Positions 36,435 through 49,508 are shown, counted from the stretch's first letter. The stretch is DNA of 64,000 nt from Enoplolaimus lenunculus (GCA_030248215.1 JASANG010000413.1:1-64000), one strand, 5' to 3'. Numbers and translations: made by a program. The notes: generated from the letters alone by a model not told the origin.

Positions 36435-36963
36435 GGATGCAACCGGAATTCCGGTTACGGCTTTTTTTACTTTCCGGTTCCGTCAAATTTAAATTGAATA
36501 GATTTTTTAGTGTGGCATATAAAGCTTGACAATCACCAAATTAAACCACCGAAGCTAGCCTTCGCTTCCGTGGATAATGAAAATCTAAAATACAGTAGAC
36601 TAAGTAATTACCAAGTAAATAAATACCTATCTTGAATTCCGGTTCAGACATTTTTTCACCTTCCGGTTCCGGTAAATTTTTACCGGATTTAAAAATTCCG
36701 GTGTTATAATTTGGCCGTTTTCTTAACATTGCTAATTTTTAAGAATCTCGTTTGAAAGCCACTTGTACTCCGAATATAATCCTGTGATAATGGATTTCAC
36801 TTCAGTCGACGACGAAAATCTAAAATACAACAAATAAAATAAATACCTATGTTCGACTAAGGTTATTTCCCAAATAATAGAGCAAAAAAATAAGATTAAA
36901 ATGAAATTTTAACGCATTTTTCACTTTCCGGTTCCGGTAAATTGTAATTCCGGTTGCACCCTA
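36435..36963. mobile_element. MITE with GGTGCAACCGGAAT ends
   Basis: GATGCAACCGGAATTCCGG at the left and AATTCCGGTTGCACCC at the right are inverted repeats. The interior carries TTCCGGTTCCGG and a duplicated CTTCCGTGGATAATGAAAAT-type segment. A shorter relative is at 44931-45276. Confidence 0.65.
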
Positions 36964-37173
36964 GTATCGGTATATCGCGGTATATTAAAGTAATGGGTGT
37001 CTAACACTCACCATTCTATCAACTGAGAAACGTTTTAGGATTCTTGCATAGTGGATTAATGATAAAATTACATATAGCTTCTCTCTGGCTTCGTCAGTGA
37101 GGTTTTCTAAATAGTTTTGCACGTAAGAAGCATAAACATGGTGATTTAGCGATCAAAACTCCGTTTTACAAAA

Positions 37174-37520
37174 GAGTGCAACCGAATCCAGTATTTGACC
37201 GATTCTGCATCCATTGAAGATTTGCAGAATCCAAATGCGAACTTTGTGTTTTGTAAATGCGTGACATATCGATAATTTATTTCAGCATACTAACACAGTG
37301 CCCGCCGCTATAACTTGAGACGTTGATATATTTTGTACTCGACGTTAGTACTAAGATTTGTAACCTGAAACAAAAAATATTGATGTCTATAACAAGTTAT
37401 TTAAAAATTTTCATTGTTTCAAATGTATGCATATGTCGAAAATTGTTGAATTCCGGTTTTCCACAACCGAATCTTAATCGCCAATTTTTACTGAATCCGA
37501 ATCCGAACTTTTGTTGCGAC
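37174..37520. mobile_element. Diverged GAATCCGAA hAT-like MITE
   Basis: TGCAACCGAATCCAG near the left and ATCCGAACTTTTGTTGCGAC near the right, with an interior matching 32659-33008 and 60159-60587. Confidence 0.5.
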
Positions 37521-38880
37521 GTACTTTGTTTTGAACGATCACAAACTTAAATTTTTCACTTGGGCATATCAATTTTATAATTGTGCCAACATTGACGCTT
37601 GTATCGCGTGTAAATTTCTTCGAAATTCATACACAACCCTTTACTGTAACTCCTGTTTGCGTAGACATCCCAATGGATAAGTCTGGATACGTGCCTGTTC
37701 TGAAGACAGAAGGAAAAATAGGGTGGGTAAAGGTGGGTCGCGGATAAAGCAATTTTCCACGGGTAAAGCGCAGGACGGGTAAAGAATTTTTATCCGCTTA
37801 CATCTTCGATTCATAGTGCAATGTTTGGGGGGAAGTAGTTTTTGATGCTGGTGTTCCCCGTTCATAGCTTTAATGTGACTACGTCCCAGGCAACGTGGGC
37901 AAATTGAGTGTCACGAACCATTCAAACTCTGCACAACAATACCTTGAACAACCTAAAATTCGTCAAATTTTAATTATAATTTTTCGTTTGTATATTGTGA
38001 AATTATTAAAAATTTAAAAATTTTATTCTTCAGCGCCTTGTAAATAGCCAGCGTTCTTACAAGCCAACGTTTACAGCGAGTATAACTTATATATGTTATC
38101 TGACGGCGAAAACTATTAAATTTTACTGGATGGATGGGGAAGTAAGTAACAACAGGTGTTTAATGGGTATCAATTTGTGTTGTACAACTCTTTACATCCA
38201 GCCGTTTTTGTTGGTAGTAAAAAATTATCGAATGATGATGATGGTATGTCATGATGAATTGTGATGGTGGACACAAAAATGTGTTCGCATATCCACTTCA
38301 TGCACAGCGCCCCCGCATTGACTGTTGTCGTTATTCAGACGTACAGAGAGGGATCGCCAGGACGTCGGCGTTGAAACCTGATTCGGTTTTGTTAAGTAGA
38401 GGTATATATTGTCTGGTTTGAAGACTCGATAACGATATGCTGTTGGTTACGTATTTTAATGGCCCATAGTAGCTTTTTCGGTTCCGATGTTACATCTCAA
38501 CGGGAGGATGGAAGCTAAGTTTGCATTGCTATTGTAGTTTTGTCCAAACCAACGTTTACTTGGCGAGGTACGAAGTTTTAATATGACCTTATTTCGTGCG
38601 GTATATACTTGTTTTGTTTACTTCCGTCATAAAGCGTTCATCAACGTATATGCTTGATATACTGGAATAATAAAATAGGCTAAGAGTTAAGCATAGGGTA
38701 GATAAAGTGATGGATGAAAATTTACAAGACAAGTGGTTCGTAACCACGTAGCTTTCTGGATTCTTTTTTAATTCCTTATAAATATAAGTTGTCAGACTGT
38801 ATTCTAAATATGTTGTGCTGGGTGGATACTATTGAATGTTGATAATAACGAGCCGTATTCTCAACTGTGTGCAACGTTTA
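37521..38880. other. Intergenic stretch
   Basis: No gene or repeat family confidently recognised. Confidence 0.35.
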
Positions 38881-38889
38881 TCACAGAGT

Positions 38890-39145
38890 GGCAAGAATAG
38901 TTCCGATTCGGATTCCGCAAACAAATTGCGGTTAGGATTCGGATTCGATTGTGAAAAAGCCGAATCCAAAAGCTAAATGTGACATTGTTCGGCAGGCAAG
39001 ACATGTTTTGGTTATTGTTTTTCAATTTTAAACAATAACCTCAAATTAGCAATGGATTCGGATTCGGCAAATTAGCAATGGTTTCGGATTCGGCAAATTA
39101 GCAATGGATTCTCGGATGCGATCGTATCGTTGATTCGGTGCCACC
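38890..39145. mobile_element. Diverged GAATCCGAA hAT-like fragment
   Basis: Repeated GGATTCGGATTCG motifs and an end GATTCGGTGCCACCCG. A ~30-bp unit AAATTAGCAATGGATTCGG recurs three times at 39040-39110. Confidence 0.55.
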
Positions 39146-40009
39146 CGAATCGATGTCAATTATGTAACAGGTAAATTGTCAACCAAGCGTATTCTGTCGC
39201 TGCAGATCTCAAACTACTCACGACACGAGTAGAGTAAAAGTAGCATCGGTCAAATGGGCAAAATGTGCCCGATTTCGAAGTTCCCAATTGATCAAAGGCG
39301 GTATGCACATTTGTTAATATGAGCAATGAGCTCAGATCAACAGGCAACTGAGATGGCTTGTATTTTGCAATTGGGAAAGCCTAAACCTAAAACCTAAGCA
39401 CGGTTATTTAAGACCGAATTGCAATCCTTGTAGAGTTTTCAAGCGATAAGTTTTGTGTAGCGGAAATTTGTGTAACGGTTAACCGTTGCTAAATTTGTAT
39501 GCAGAAATAAATTATTGTTTTTTACACTTACGTATTAAGTTTTTTTTGCTGGAAATGGATGTTTTTTGTCGGATGTCAACAAGACTTGCCGTAAAGCTTT
39601 GGTGTTTTACAAGAGATACATGATATGAGGGTACATCAAATTAGGCGTTCAAGGACAAAAAATGAAAAATTATCCAATATTGTGTGTGTGCGTTGTCGTA
39701 TAATTCATCACAGTTGTTTACGGTTTGAACACTTTTCGCATTGTCTAATAAGTTTTTTATCACAGGTTCAACTTCTGGTTAATTATTAGCTATGTCAGTT
39801 ATTGGTAGGGTCGCGAGTTTGCGATGGGGGTACATTGCAAATGTGCCACATCCCTTTAGACTAGAGTGGCGCTATTAACCGTTATAGATATGTCGGCTAG
39901 AGTTGCATCTGGGCCAGCGTAGGGATGGTAACCGCTGTGGACGTTTCAAAGGGTACAGATGCGGGTTTTGGATTTTATATCTGCGGATGCTGATGTTTCT
40001 GAAATTCTC
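39146..40009. other. Intergenic stretch
   Basis: No supported gene. Confidence 0.35.
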
Positions 40010-40183
40010 GTTTCCAAACTCTTTTAATTCAACGGATAGTTGCAGTACCGGATATATATCAGCAATGAGGGGTGGCGGAGCTTGGTTTAAAAAATAAATA
40101 ACAGTCCGTAACCAAATAACAGGGGGTACCCACTGGAGAGGCCAAATAAATATCAGTCTTCCTTCTTATTCGGGTCACTACAG
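40010..40183. mobile_element. Right part of a CTGTAGTGACCC MITE
   Basis: TTTAATTCAACGGATAGTTG through TTCGGGTCACTACAG followed by TA. The left part is missing. Confidence 0.65.
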
Positions 40184-41337
40184 TAATAGTTTATAATGCG
40201 AAGTTCAGTGAAAATATTCACAAAAACATCCACAAAAATAATTGCGAATGTGGATGCGGACATTTGCACCAAGTCTTGGTTTGGCTGTTCTCCAGCAGGT
40301 TTTTTTCGCCGAAAATTTGCGAATTCGGGTCTGGATTTGGCTTGAAACATTCCGGATTGGATCCGGGTTTTGGGTTTTGACAAATTTCGGGCTCATGTAT
40401 TTATTTTTAAATGTTGCAACTGAAATGTTTGCTCCCGCTGTCCACACTAAAAAATGTGTCGATAGCGTTATAATAATTCTATGTTCATCATCTTGGCCTC
40501 GATAAATTTCCCTGCCTTCTCTACTAACGCTTCCTCGTATCCGGCCACCTTCGTTCGTTTGTTTCTTTCTATCACCCAGCGATGACACTAGAATATGATC
40601 TGTAGTTCGAATGTTGTCGTCAAATTTGTCGCACATCGTTTCAGCCATGCCTTACAAATGATCTTAGCCTTAATTGCGATTAATTGGTCGGTTTTTTTCA
40701 GCCTTTCGCCCCCCATGCTTCGCGCATAGGTTTAAGTTTAGTTTTAGACTGAAGATTGGGATTCGAAAAATGTTCGATTAAGCTAAAACGCACAAGCCTC
40801 AATTTTAATATGGGAGAAAAATAGTACAAGAGCACAAATGGCTGTTGTGCCTGTATAACTGAAAATTATGCTTTGTTAAGGCTTAGCACAACAGTTTAGC
40901 TTAATATTCGTGAACCTAAAGTTAAATTTTAGATTAGTCATTGAAAAGTTTGGAATATTAATTGCTAGTACTGGCGGGTTCTAAACCCGGTTTTGGTCTA
41001 GGTTATATGATATATAGGTACGGTTCTCTGGTTCTGGTTCTGGTTCTGGCCAACTACCGTAACCGTATACCGTATGTCGTGTTCGCTAAGAACAATCAGC
41101 AGGAATGAAAGGACGTATATATATTTTATTTGGTATTGATTAGCCAAGGAATATTAGTCAAACCCAGGCTAGGGCTGATATTTTGCGGTTCTTGTGATGG
41201 TTTTAAAATTTGGCGATTTTTTTCATCGGTGTGCATTGCCCAGGGTAATATGCGTAATTGTTTAGCTCTGTTATAGTAGAGTAAGAAGACACATTTGTAA
41301 TGTTTGAAAAATGGTGATGTTGTTTTTGTTCACTTGC
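40184..41337. other. Intergenic stretch
   Basis: Overlapping short frames on both strands at 40205-40648 have no recognisable domain. A GGTTCTGGTTCTGG simple repeat is at 41027-41048. Confidence 0.35.
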
Positions 41338-41497
41338 TGGGTCAATGTAAAGAACAGGGACGTAACAGTATTATAAGTATATTCCAAAGCCTAAGCCTAA
41401 GCCTAAGCCGAAGCCAAGCAGAAATAGTCTAGAGCTTAAGCTTACTCTTTTCTAGTTCCACAGAAAAACGTTCTGCCCCTGATCTTTATATGGGCCA
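41338..41497. mobile_element. TTAGGC-bearing MITE, best-preserved copy
   Basis: Ends TGGGTCAATGTAAAGAACAG and CTGATCTTTATATGGGCCA are inverted relatives, followed inward by GGACGTAAC and GTTCTGCCCC. Just inside the left end are three perfect GCCTAA hexamers plus variants (41388-41415), then GTCTAGAGCTTAAGC. No coding capacity. Confidence 0.75.
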
Positions 41498-41771
41498 CTT
41501 TCCGCCACATTTAGGGTTAAGTCTTAGGCAAAAATTATTCGTTGGCTTAGGCTTAGGCGAAGCGTTTCCGAATCCTAAGCGTTAGGCTAAGCGTGTGCCT
41601 AAGCCTGTATAAGGAAAAGTATATAAAAGCCGAAAATGGATTAGGCGGTAATAGATAGAGCAGTTGCTGTGAAATTCGTGAAAAGACATGAGATTAAGGT
41701 CTGACTGACTTGTGTTAGGACTTTCTTGCATTTGCGTCTGTCTGGTTGTTTCTGTTATTCGTACTTATTAG

Positions 41772-41923
41772 CATGCTTGTAGCCAGCTAACCTTGCTAGG
41801 GGGGCTAAAAAGGTTTGAGGTGCGGCATGCAATGGTTTCGTTGACTTACAAGCAAGGTTAAAGATTTTCTAGGGCACCAAAATTTTTGTAACCCGGGCTG
41901 AACCCTTCTTGGCTACCAGCTCG
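41772..41923. mobile_element. GTAGCCAGC-family MITE with 8-bp target duplication
   Basis: 152 bp from CATGCTTGTAGCCAGC to GGCTACCAGCTCG, flanked by CTTATTAG and CTTATTAC (7 of 8). Confidence 0.75.
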
Positions 41924-41931
41924 CTTATTAC

Positions 41932-42600
41932 AAGAATTTAAAAAACATCAAATTCGAGAGTACTTTTGTGTCTAATAAACGCCAAATAAGTATTACGATA
42001 TTTTAAACCGCTGTGTTTAAATTTAACCACGATGATTATAGTTACAAGGTGCAATTCACATCAAAACCAAGTCGACGCTGGAAGATACAGCTGAATAGAG
42101 ATGGCAGGGGCGTAGTCATGATTTCATTTCGATAGGGAATAACAAACGTCTGGTAAAGGTTTTTTGGAAGCGAACGTGGCGATGATCGAGAAAATTTTGC
42201 TACCACAAGAATCTAGAAGGTTATTCAAAAATCTGTAAATGTGTTTTTTTATCATCTGTCAGATATTTCTACAAGTGGAGGGATATGTGCTATATATCCC
42301 CGCTTGTATTACGCTGCTGTCAGACGATATGAGATGGTTAGAGAGAGGGTTTGGGATAAAATGACAGATAACGACGATCGTAATTTTTGGTGTAATTTTA
42401 TTTCGCATAGTGCGGATAACGTGAATTATAAAGAGGAGCTACTTATACTACTGGTCGGTAGACAGAGGCGCGCTGACTTTACCGTGTGTGTGTTTTTTGT
42501 GTGTTGCTTTGCAAAAAGTTATCACTTGTTTTTAAGTCTTGTCAACGTTTTTATAGGTAATCGATAAAAGTAGGATTTAAGATTTTTTATATTCGACCCA
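41932..42600. other. Intergenic stretch
   Basis: A 108-codon frame at 42241-42567 starts at GTG and shows no domain. No supported gene. Confidence 0.35.
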
Positions 42601-42619
42601 CGCTTTGGGAAATTTTTAA

Positions 42620-42745
42620 AATGTAACAGAGTCAGTTTAAGGTTTAGATTAACTTTTTGTTTAGGCTTAGGAATAGGCTCATCCTTACACTTAGGCTTAG
42701 GAATGTGCTTATACTGTTCGGCCCCATTCTATGCTGCATGGGCCA
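42620..42745 (-). mobile_element. TTAGGC-bearing MITE, diverged
   Basis: Two TTAGGCTTAGGAAT runs and an end CTGTTCGGCCCCATTCTATG plus CATGGGCCA. Confidence 0.6.
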
Positions 42746-43901
42746 TACAGTCAATAACGTTTCCGTCTTCTGACCACCCCCTCAAAGGAGCAAAGACGAA
42801 GATGTATGGAACGGCGGCTATGCTTACACAACGTCGAGTGGACGGATAAGCGGCGAGAGCACCACACCAAAATTCTATCGAAATTGTTTTTTTTTCGGTT
42901 TTGTTACCAAATTATTGCGTTTGTGACAACATGCGTTGTCTACGTTTTGTATTATTAATTATTGTGGTAGTTAAGTATTTCGGTATATTATTCGTGTCGT
43001 TCAACGTTCATTTTGCTTTTAATTAGTCTTTATATTCTGCAATTAGTGACCGAAATGGATATTTTCTATTTTAGAGTTGCACATGACAGTTGCGGATCGC
43101 TGGCGGATCAACAAGTTTCTTACGGGGGACCCCGAAAAATATAAGTAGTGAACAGAACGCTATTTTAGCACTAAATCTTAGCACAAAATTTTGGGTTTGA
43201 CTGAATGCAGTACGATATCTCTGTAGAGGGGCCGCGGCCTCGGCGTCTCCCCCACTTGGATCTGCAGGTGGCATACAAGTTTAGTAGTTTATGGTAGTCG
43301 TGGATAATTTGAAACATTTAAAATGACTTTTTGGCGACATTTTAACCTCAGGACAATTTGATGGCTGTTGTTGTTGCATGGGATTAACGTTTTGTTTTTT
43401 TTCTGTATCCAGTCTTTTGTCATAGTTGTCTTGCGGCATATAAATATAGCCTTTGTTGTATGTTGCGTTTGCCGCACTTTTCGTGGTAATTTGTAAGGAT
43501 TTGATAGCCGCGACCTGCGACTGTTGTACTCTGCAGGCTACGGAATTTCTGTGTGTAGCGTTGAAATAAATTTATTGTTTGCGGTCTTTTAAAAAACTGC
43601 AACTTTTACGCACATACATTTTTACAAGCTTGTGCCTAATCGTAAGCATATGTTAAGCTAAAATTTGAAGCGATGGCAAATTCGTGACTTAAATAGCAGT
43701 TTAGCCTACGACATATACACCAACTGAGATCTGATTGTAATGAACTGGAAGCATTTAGGTGTTGGGTAAATTGTTTCACAGTTGATTTTTTGCGCAAAAT
43801 TTGCAAATTTTTGATTTTCCTTAAACTTATTGAGGTTATATTAAGAATTTGCGATGAGATAGGGTCAACGCGTGTCACGAGCTGTAAAAAAAGTGTTGAC
43901 C

Positions 43902-43939
43902 CTACCTCAACGAGTGGCACAAACCACTCGTTGAGGTAG
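43902..43939. repeat. Perfect 16-bp hairpin, extended stem of 23
   Basis: CTACCTCAACGAGTGG and its exact complement are separated by CACAAA. After one mismatch, GTTGAC and GTCAAC extend the stem outward by six pairs. Immediately left, AGGGTCAAC (43861) and GTTGACCCT (43895) form a competing hairpin. The 3' arm contains TGAGGTAG, the let-7 seed octamer. Confidence 0.9.
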
Positions 43940-43940
43940 T

Positions 43941-44930
43941 GTCAACGGAAAATTTGTCGTGAAAGATAGCTATGAATGGTCTCAGCTATAGAAACGCTTG
44001 AGCTTTGTTCGAGACATGATGGCCTTTTAAATTGTTCAGTGTTTTGACTGTTGCAGAATATACTTGGTATATTACCACAGAATCTATTGTTAGAAAGTGG
44101 GCGTTATGGATTTACAGGAACTTTGCCTAAATCATATTAAAACGTTTGACTAAACTTTATTAGACAAGGTTACACTCTTCGGCTGATGACAACGGACTGC
44201 TAACTTTGGTATAGAATAAATGAAACAAATGATTTTAGTTACGTAACATATGGCCGATGTGACTAAAACTCTATAGTTGCCGTGATGATGCACTTTCAAA
44301 AGACCACACTGAAACGGTAATACATTGTCCGAGCAGTAGTGTAAATGTTGTGAGTGACTTGTTCGCCACTGGCGTACGACGTAACCACGATTTTGAAACA
44401 GGGGATAGTTAACGTTTCGTACAACAGTTTCTAACGGGTGTGCGTTGTGTTACCAATTGCTGAAAATGTTCTTTGAAGACCCGTTGTACAAAAATTTCAC
44501 AAACGAATTTTGTCTATTGTAACCCCCCACTGCAACGCCGTACGCCAGTGTGTATATTAATCCGTAAGTTATAACTCGATTATAATTAGAGTAAATATTG
44601 ATCGTAATCATTGGAGAAGTGGAATGTTATGTTCATTGCTGTCCCACTTTTATTAAGGGTGTATTGGTCTTATTTTATGAATTTGAAGTATAACACTCTT
44701 CGTTTACGTTATGGTAAGCATCATGATTGGTACTTCGAAAGTTGAGTTGACGTAAGCTTATATAAGGTTTATATAGATAGCTATTTGTTGCAGCATGGTG
44801 TTTGCATTTTATATTCCCGCGACGTTTCATGATTTGATTATTTGGACAGACGCAATATCGTTAACCAATCAGCGTTAGATTTACAGCACTGTTGGTTTGC
44901 TGCATGTTGCAATCGCTGTTTGGCATAGGC
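43941..44930. other. Intergenic stretch
   Basis: No exon or RNA gene recognised. Confidence 0.35.
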
Positions 44931-45276
44931 CACGGTGTAACCGGAATTCCGGTTCCGGCATTTTTTCACCTTCTGGTTTCGGTTTCGGTGAATTTTTACC
45001 GGAATTAAAAATTCCGGTATAAAAATTTGGACGGCGAAAATTTAAGATATTTTACTAAAAAATAACGATAAAAATTAAGTAGATCTCATTAGTATAGTAT
45101 GCAAGCCTTGACTATCGCCGAAAATAAACTATCGAAGGTAGATTTCGCTTCCGTGGATAATCAAAATCTAACATATCGCAGATAAAACGAATATATACCT
45201 ATCTCGGTTACGGATCCATTTCCGGTTATTTTTTCAAATTCCGGTTCCAGTACATTGTAATTCCGGTTACACACAG
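44931..45276. mobile_element. MITE with GGTGTAACCGGAAT ends
   Basis: CACGGTGTAACCGGAATTCC at the left and AATTCCGGTTACACACAG at the right are inverted. The interior has GGTTTCGGTTTCGG and AAAAATTCCGGTATAAAAAT shared with 36660-36720. Confidence 0.7.
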
Positions 45277-45366
45277 GTCCTATGCCAATCTGCTATTTGC
45301 TCACAATAACAGATTGGCCTAGGCCAATAGGTAATTGGCGTGACTAGCACATTGGCTTACCACATA
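45277..45366. mobile_element. GGCCAATCTGCTATT-family short element
   Basis: TATGCCAATCTGCTATTTG and GATTGGCCTAGGCCAATAGG with TTGGCTTACCACATAG at the right. Confidence 0.55.
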
Positions 45367-45555
45367 GCCACTGAATTGTCATTTTGTTCGGAGTTGTTCG
45401 TGCAGGCCGGCGCCTTAGCGCACCACGAACCACCGGTTGAGACCAATCTAAGAAGGGCCTGGTATTAGAAAGAAGACAAAATCATTGTACTTTTTATCGG
45501 GTGTTTGACAACAAAAAGATGTGTCTGGTTTTTAGGCACAGGACTCGCTGTAACT

Positions 45556-45768
45556 ATCATTCGACGCAGCTTGCAGAGCTGTGTCGAATCGGGTTAAATT
45601 TTCCGCAATCAGATAATTGATCAACGAGTTGTTGGTCAAATAACTCCTTTGGAGCGTTGCCAGCGATTTTACATGGCACCAACTCAGTTATTTGACAATA
45701 ACTCGTTTACCAACTGTGGAAGGTTTGACACTATTTGACATAGCTCTGCAAGATGCGAATGGTATAAC
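45556..45768. mobile_element. CATTCGACGCAGC inverted-repeat element
   Basis: GTAACTATCATTCGACGCAG at the left and GATGCGAATGGTATAAC at the right are imperfect inverted repeats, with matching inner GCAGAGCTGTGTC/GACATAGCTCTGC. Relatives at 17421-17700 and 7180-7347. Confidence 0.6.
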
Positions 45769-45769
45769 T

Positions 45770-45905
45770 GTCGCAGGCCAATCGACTATTCTGGCCAGTT
45801 ACTAATTGTCCAAGACCAATCTGATATTTGCTGTACTAGCACTTGAATCAAGGCTAAACTGATACTGAACATATAGGCCTGAATAGCAGATTGGCTAATA
45901 AAATA
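45770..45905. mobile_element. GGCCAATCTGCTATT-family short element, diverged
   Basis: CGCAGGCCAATCGACTATTC at the left and GCCTGAATAGCAGATTGGC at the right. Confidence 0.55.
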
Positions 45906-48460
45906 CATATAACTTATATAACATTTTGAGAAATTTTTTTCGAATTTCAAGAGGGACTTTTTAATCTTAAAAAATTAAATTTAAAAATTCAAACGTGAGG
46001 ATGAAATGATCAGGGGAGGTCATGAGAAGCTGAAATATGCAAAATATTTTGACATCCGACAATTTTCAGGCAAACACCGGCTGGTTGGATTTGCGAAAAA
46101 GGCGCTAAATTTAATCACTACAAATTATAAATATGGTACTATTGGTCGAAGGACAAAAGCTCATATCTTCCACCACAGCCAAGCAAATCAAAATTATACA
46201 CTGTTATTGGTACTAAATTGTGGACTCGGATCATCCTAGAGCAAACTTGCATTAACCAATGCTGTGAAGGACACAAGTTTTGGTTTTTGGAGCGGGGGAG
46301 GGCATAGGCAGCCATAGAGACTGCATGGTTTCGCGTTTTCTCACTTGTTGGAATTCTATTATGTCGTTAAGTGAAGCGGTAATTGCTGATTTCGATCGTA
46401 TTATAAATTACGAATTCAAGTATCGAATTATCGAAACTGAAACAGAGAGATCTTCGAAGAAACTAATTACTAAAATTTTCCCATGAATCTGCAGTGATTT
46501 TCACACATAGCAGCTTGTTTCCCAAGAACTAAAAATTTTTTGTGTAAAAATTGAACTTCGATGAACTTGTCTGAGTAACAGGTCGCACTAAAAGGTTCAA
46601 AATATTTAAAATTGTTAATACGTACGTACGAACGAGACCTGAAATACCAATTGTTAAAATATTCACCAGAAACATTCGTAACACAGTTCCGTTAATGTAG
46701 GTTAGTGGTGGTGGTGGTAAAGCAGTAAAAATCAAAGTCTAAGCCCCAGGGGGTACACGAGCGGGATGGGCGCTGTTGAATATTTTGTTAATAGGGCAGC
46801 TGTTTCATGCAACGCCTTCTAAATTAATACAAAGTCTCGTGTTTCGCTTGTCTATCAGTGTGTCAAGTGATATAGATACGACACGGAGAGAGAGTCGTTA
46901 ATAATTTTTGTCAAATTTGATACATATTCCAATGTTTGTGAGCAGTAACACACGAGTGTAAATGTGCGCACATTATATCTCTGGTAAATAACATGTTTCG
47001 CCAAGGTCATTCATGTCAATCTCTTAGTTATTTGATATATACATGGTAAAAATTATAAATATTGTTGTAGCCGATTGCCCGCCATTTTCGCCGCCCGCCA
47101 ACTGCCTGATGCTGCCGTTGGCTGCTAAAAGTTAACAGAGGACCGCGCGATGTATCGCGTGACTTACACACAATATTTTTGCGCGCATTTTACGCGGTTC
47201 TTGACATTTTGGGCTTCAAAGAAATTTAATCAGTGCATTACACACTGTACTACGCAAATAATAATGGAGGGCGGTCGACAAATTTTGTGTTGATTAGTGT
47301 TTGTAGCAGTTGCGGAGATTTAGAAATTTTCAATAGGGACGCCGCGCGATATATAATCGCTTGCGAGAGGCTAAACACAAATTTTAGTTCCCATTTCTTA
47401 ACCGAAAATTTTGAGTTTGGTCCATGTTAGGCAGACTTTAGGCATGGATGACCACTCGTTGAGAGAGTCCGCCAAAGATGTGTAGCATCGGCAAACGGTT
47501 TTCGAGTAATGGCGCGCGCGCGCAACCTGTGATATGCCAGCGTGTAGCAGAAAGTTATGGCAATGGCTGACAGATGGCGTTGAAGGACAGCCAAAACATT
47601 ATTTAACGAGTTACTGTGTATCGCATTTTTACTAAACTTTAAAAGTCTTGTCAATTTAAGTTTGCTTATTATTGGTAATATTTGAGACCCAACGTTTCTG
47701 TTTGTTGTTTAACATCTGCCAGCGAGACGATGTTAAAATATTTATAGGACAGCCAGCGCGATAAAACCGGAGGTCTGCCTACGGTTCCGGTTTTTTCACC
47801 CCCGGATGCAATCTGGCAGCCAATTGTATACGACGTATACTTATGCGGATTGTATCTCTGTAAATTATCAAATCTTGTTTTGGACAACGTTTCAGCAAAA
47901 AACAAATACGTGGAAATGGCATTTTGTGATTGAAATTTTTTTGCTGGCCTGAGCCACCGCCTGGATGCGACGGGCCTAATTTACGAACAGCTTGTGAAGT
48001 ATTTGATAATTTTTTGCACAAATCGGAAGACATAACTAAACCAAAAAAAAGCGTTGCTTGTATGTATTTATTTTGATTGCTGAAGATTAAACTTTGCTGT
48101 TAGTTTCATCAATAGGCTGGCTTTTGTTGTTTGTGTTTGCCAAAAATGCCTCCGAGGTAGGCAAGAAATTTTTTTAAGAGTTTTCTACGGTAAGTTTTCA
48201 TTTTTAATTTTCATGGTCGTTTTTAGGATACAGCCGAAGCATTGCGTGAACAATGAATAATGAACGGTGAAAGCGTAATATGTATGCTTTCCTGTTGAAA
48301 GATTGTGAAAAAGATAAAAAATAGAAAACGTAAATAATTTTTAACGGTGGGTGTTGCGCAATATACGCAGTAGTCGATTTTTTTACCATGTCGCGCAACA
48401 AATGCACAAGGGAAATTTTGTACGTGACGAGCTTAATTATTTCAGTATAATCACTGCAAC
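45906..48460. other. Intergenic stretch
   Basis: No supported gene; short frames near 46006-46239 and 47233-47430 show no domain. A (GGT)n run is at about 46706-46718. Confidence 0.35.
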
Positions 48461-48470
48461 GGGGTACACT

Positions 48471-48769
48471 AACGGATCCAGAGGGGGGGCTGGGATGACG
48501 TACGGCTTCCCTCTGTGAGAATGTTTTTTGTGATCAAATGGTAAGGTTCCTATCTACTTTACAATTTTTCCTCTCAGAAATTGTTTTGTTAAAAATACAA
48601 AATTTTTTACCATCAGAAAGCTGGTTGTGATAAAACCTTTCAATTTTTCTGTTTAGAAAATTTTTTGATGATAAATTGGATAAGGTCCCCCTACCTTACA
48701 CAATTTCTGCATTTTATAATATTTGCGCCAGCACGTCCCCAGTCAGACATTTTTGGATCCGCCTCCGCA
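48471..48769. mobile_element. Probable hAT-like MITE, CGGATCC type
   Basis: CTAACGGATCCAGAGGGGGGG at the left and TTTGGATCCGCCTCCG at the right, with GGGGTACAC and GGGGTGTACAC outside. The interior repeats a CAATTTTTCCTCTCAGAAATTG-like segment three times. Confidence 0.5.
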
Positions 48770-49508
48770 GGGGTGTACACAAAGGCAGGAATACAGGGAA
48801 TATATAGCGTCTCAAAATTTTTCTGAAAAAAATTTAAAAAGGCACCTTTAAATGCTTAAAATTCGTCTTGATCGTTACGAATTCGCGCAAAAAATACTTA
48901 GTCATGGTGATTTTTTCCCGAAATGAAATCCTGGCTACAGGTTTGTCGCTGCGCTGTTGTTGTCTTTAGGTTGCGCTACACTTTTGTTGACGTGCGGGCG
49001 CCGTCTGTCACCCGCACGGTACCGTCTGGCGCCATCCGTCACCCGTACGGCGCCGTCCATTACCGTGCGGCATTGTACGCTAACCCTTATTCTGGGATGT
49101 AAATGGTATTGCTACGGTACACCACCAAATGTCACGTTTTCCAAAACTGCACGCTTTAAATACAAACTTTGTTCTATGAAATTCTCAAATTTTACCTCAC
49201 TCGCGCTGCCATAACCAAAGATTTGGAGAATGTCAAATTTTCCAGTGAACGATAATACTTTTTGTTACGCAAATTTTACGTTTAACAGTATTTTTGAATT
49301 GTAAGTTAATCTAATTACGTACGCCGAAGGGGCAACAAATTGTCTTAGTGATATATTCTCTTGAATTATTTCTTGGCTATGAAAACCTCAATGGAACCAT
49401 TTGTGCCGCAAAATTTTCAGCACGGCAGGTTCATACATTCCCTATCCCCCAGGTCAGGATCCGGTAGTGTTTATCGGCAGTGTTTGACTGTATATCCTGT
49501 GTTGCTTT

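Noticed and set aside
43924-43945. A let-7 microRNA gene
   Set aside because: Only the seed octamer matches; the remainder and arm choice differ from let-7 and the loop is very short.
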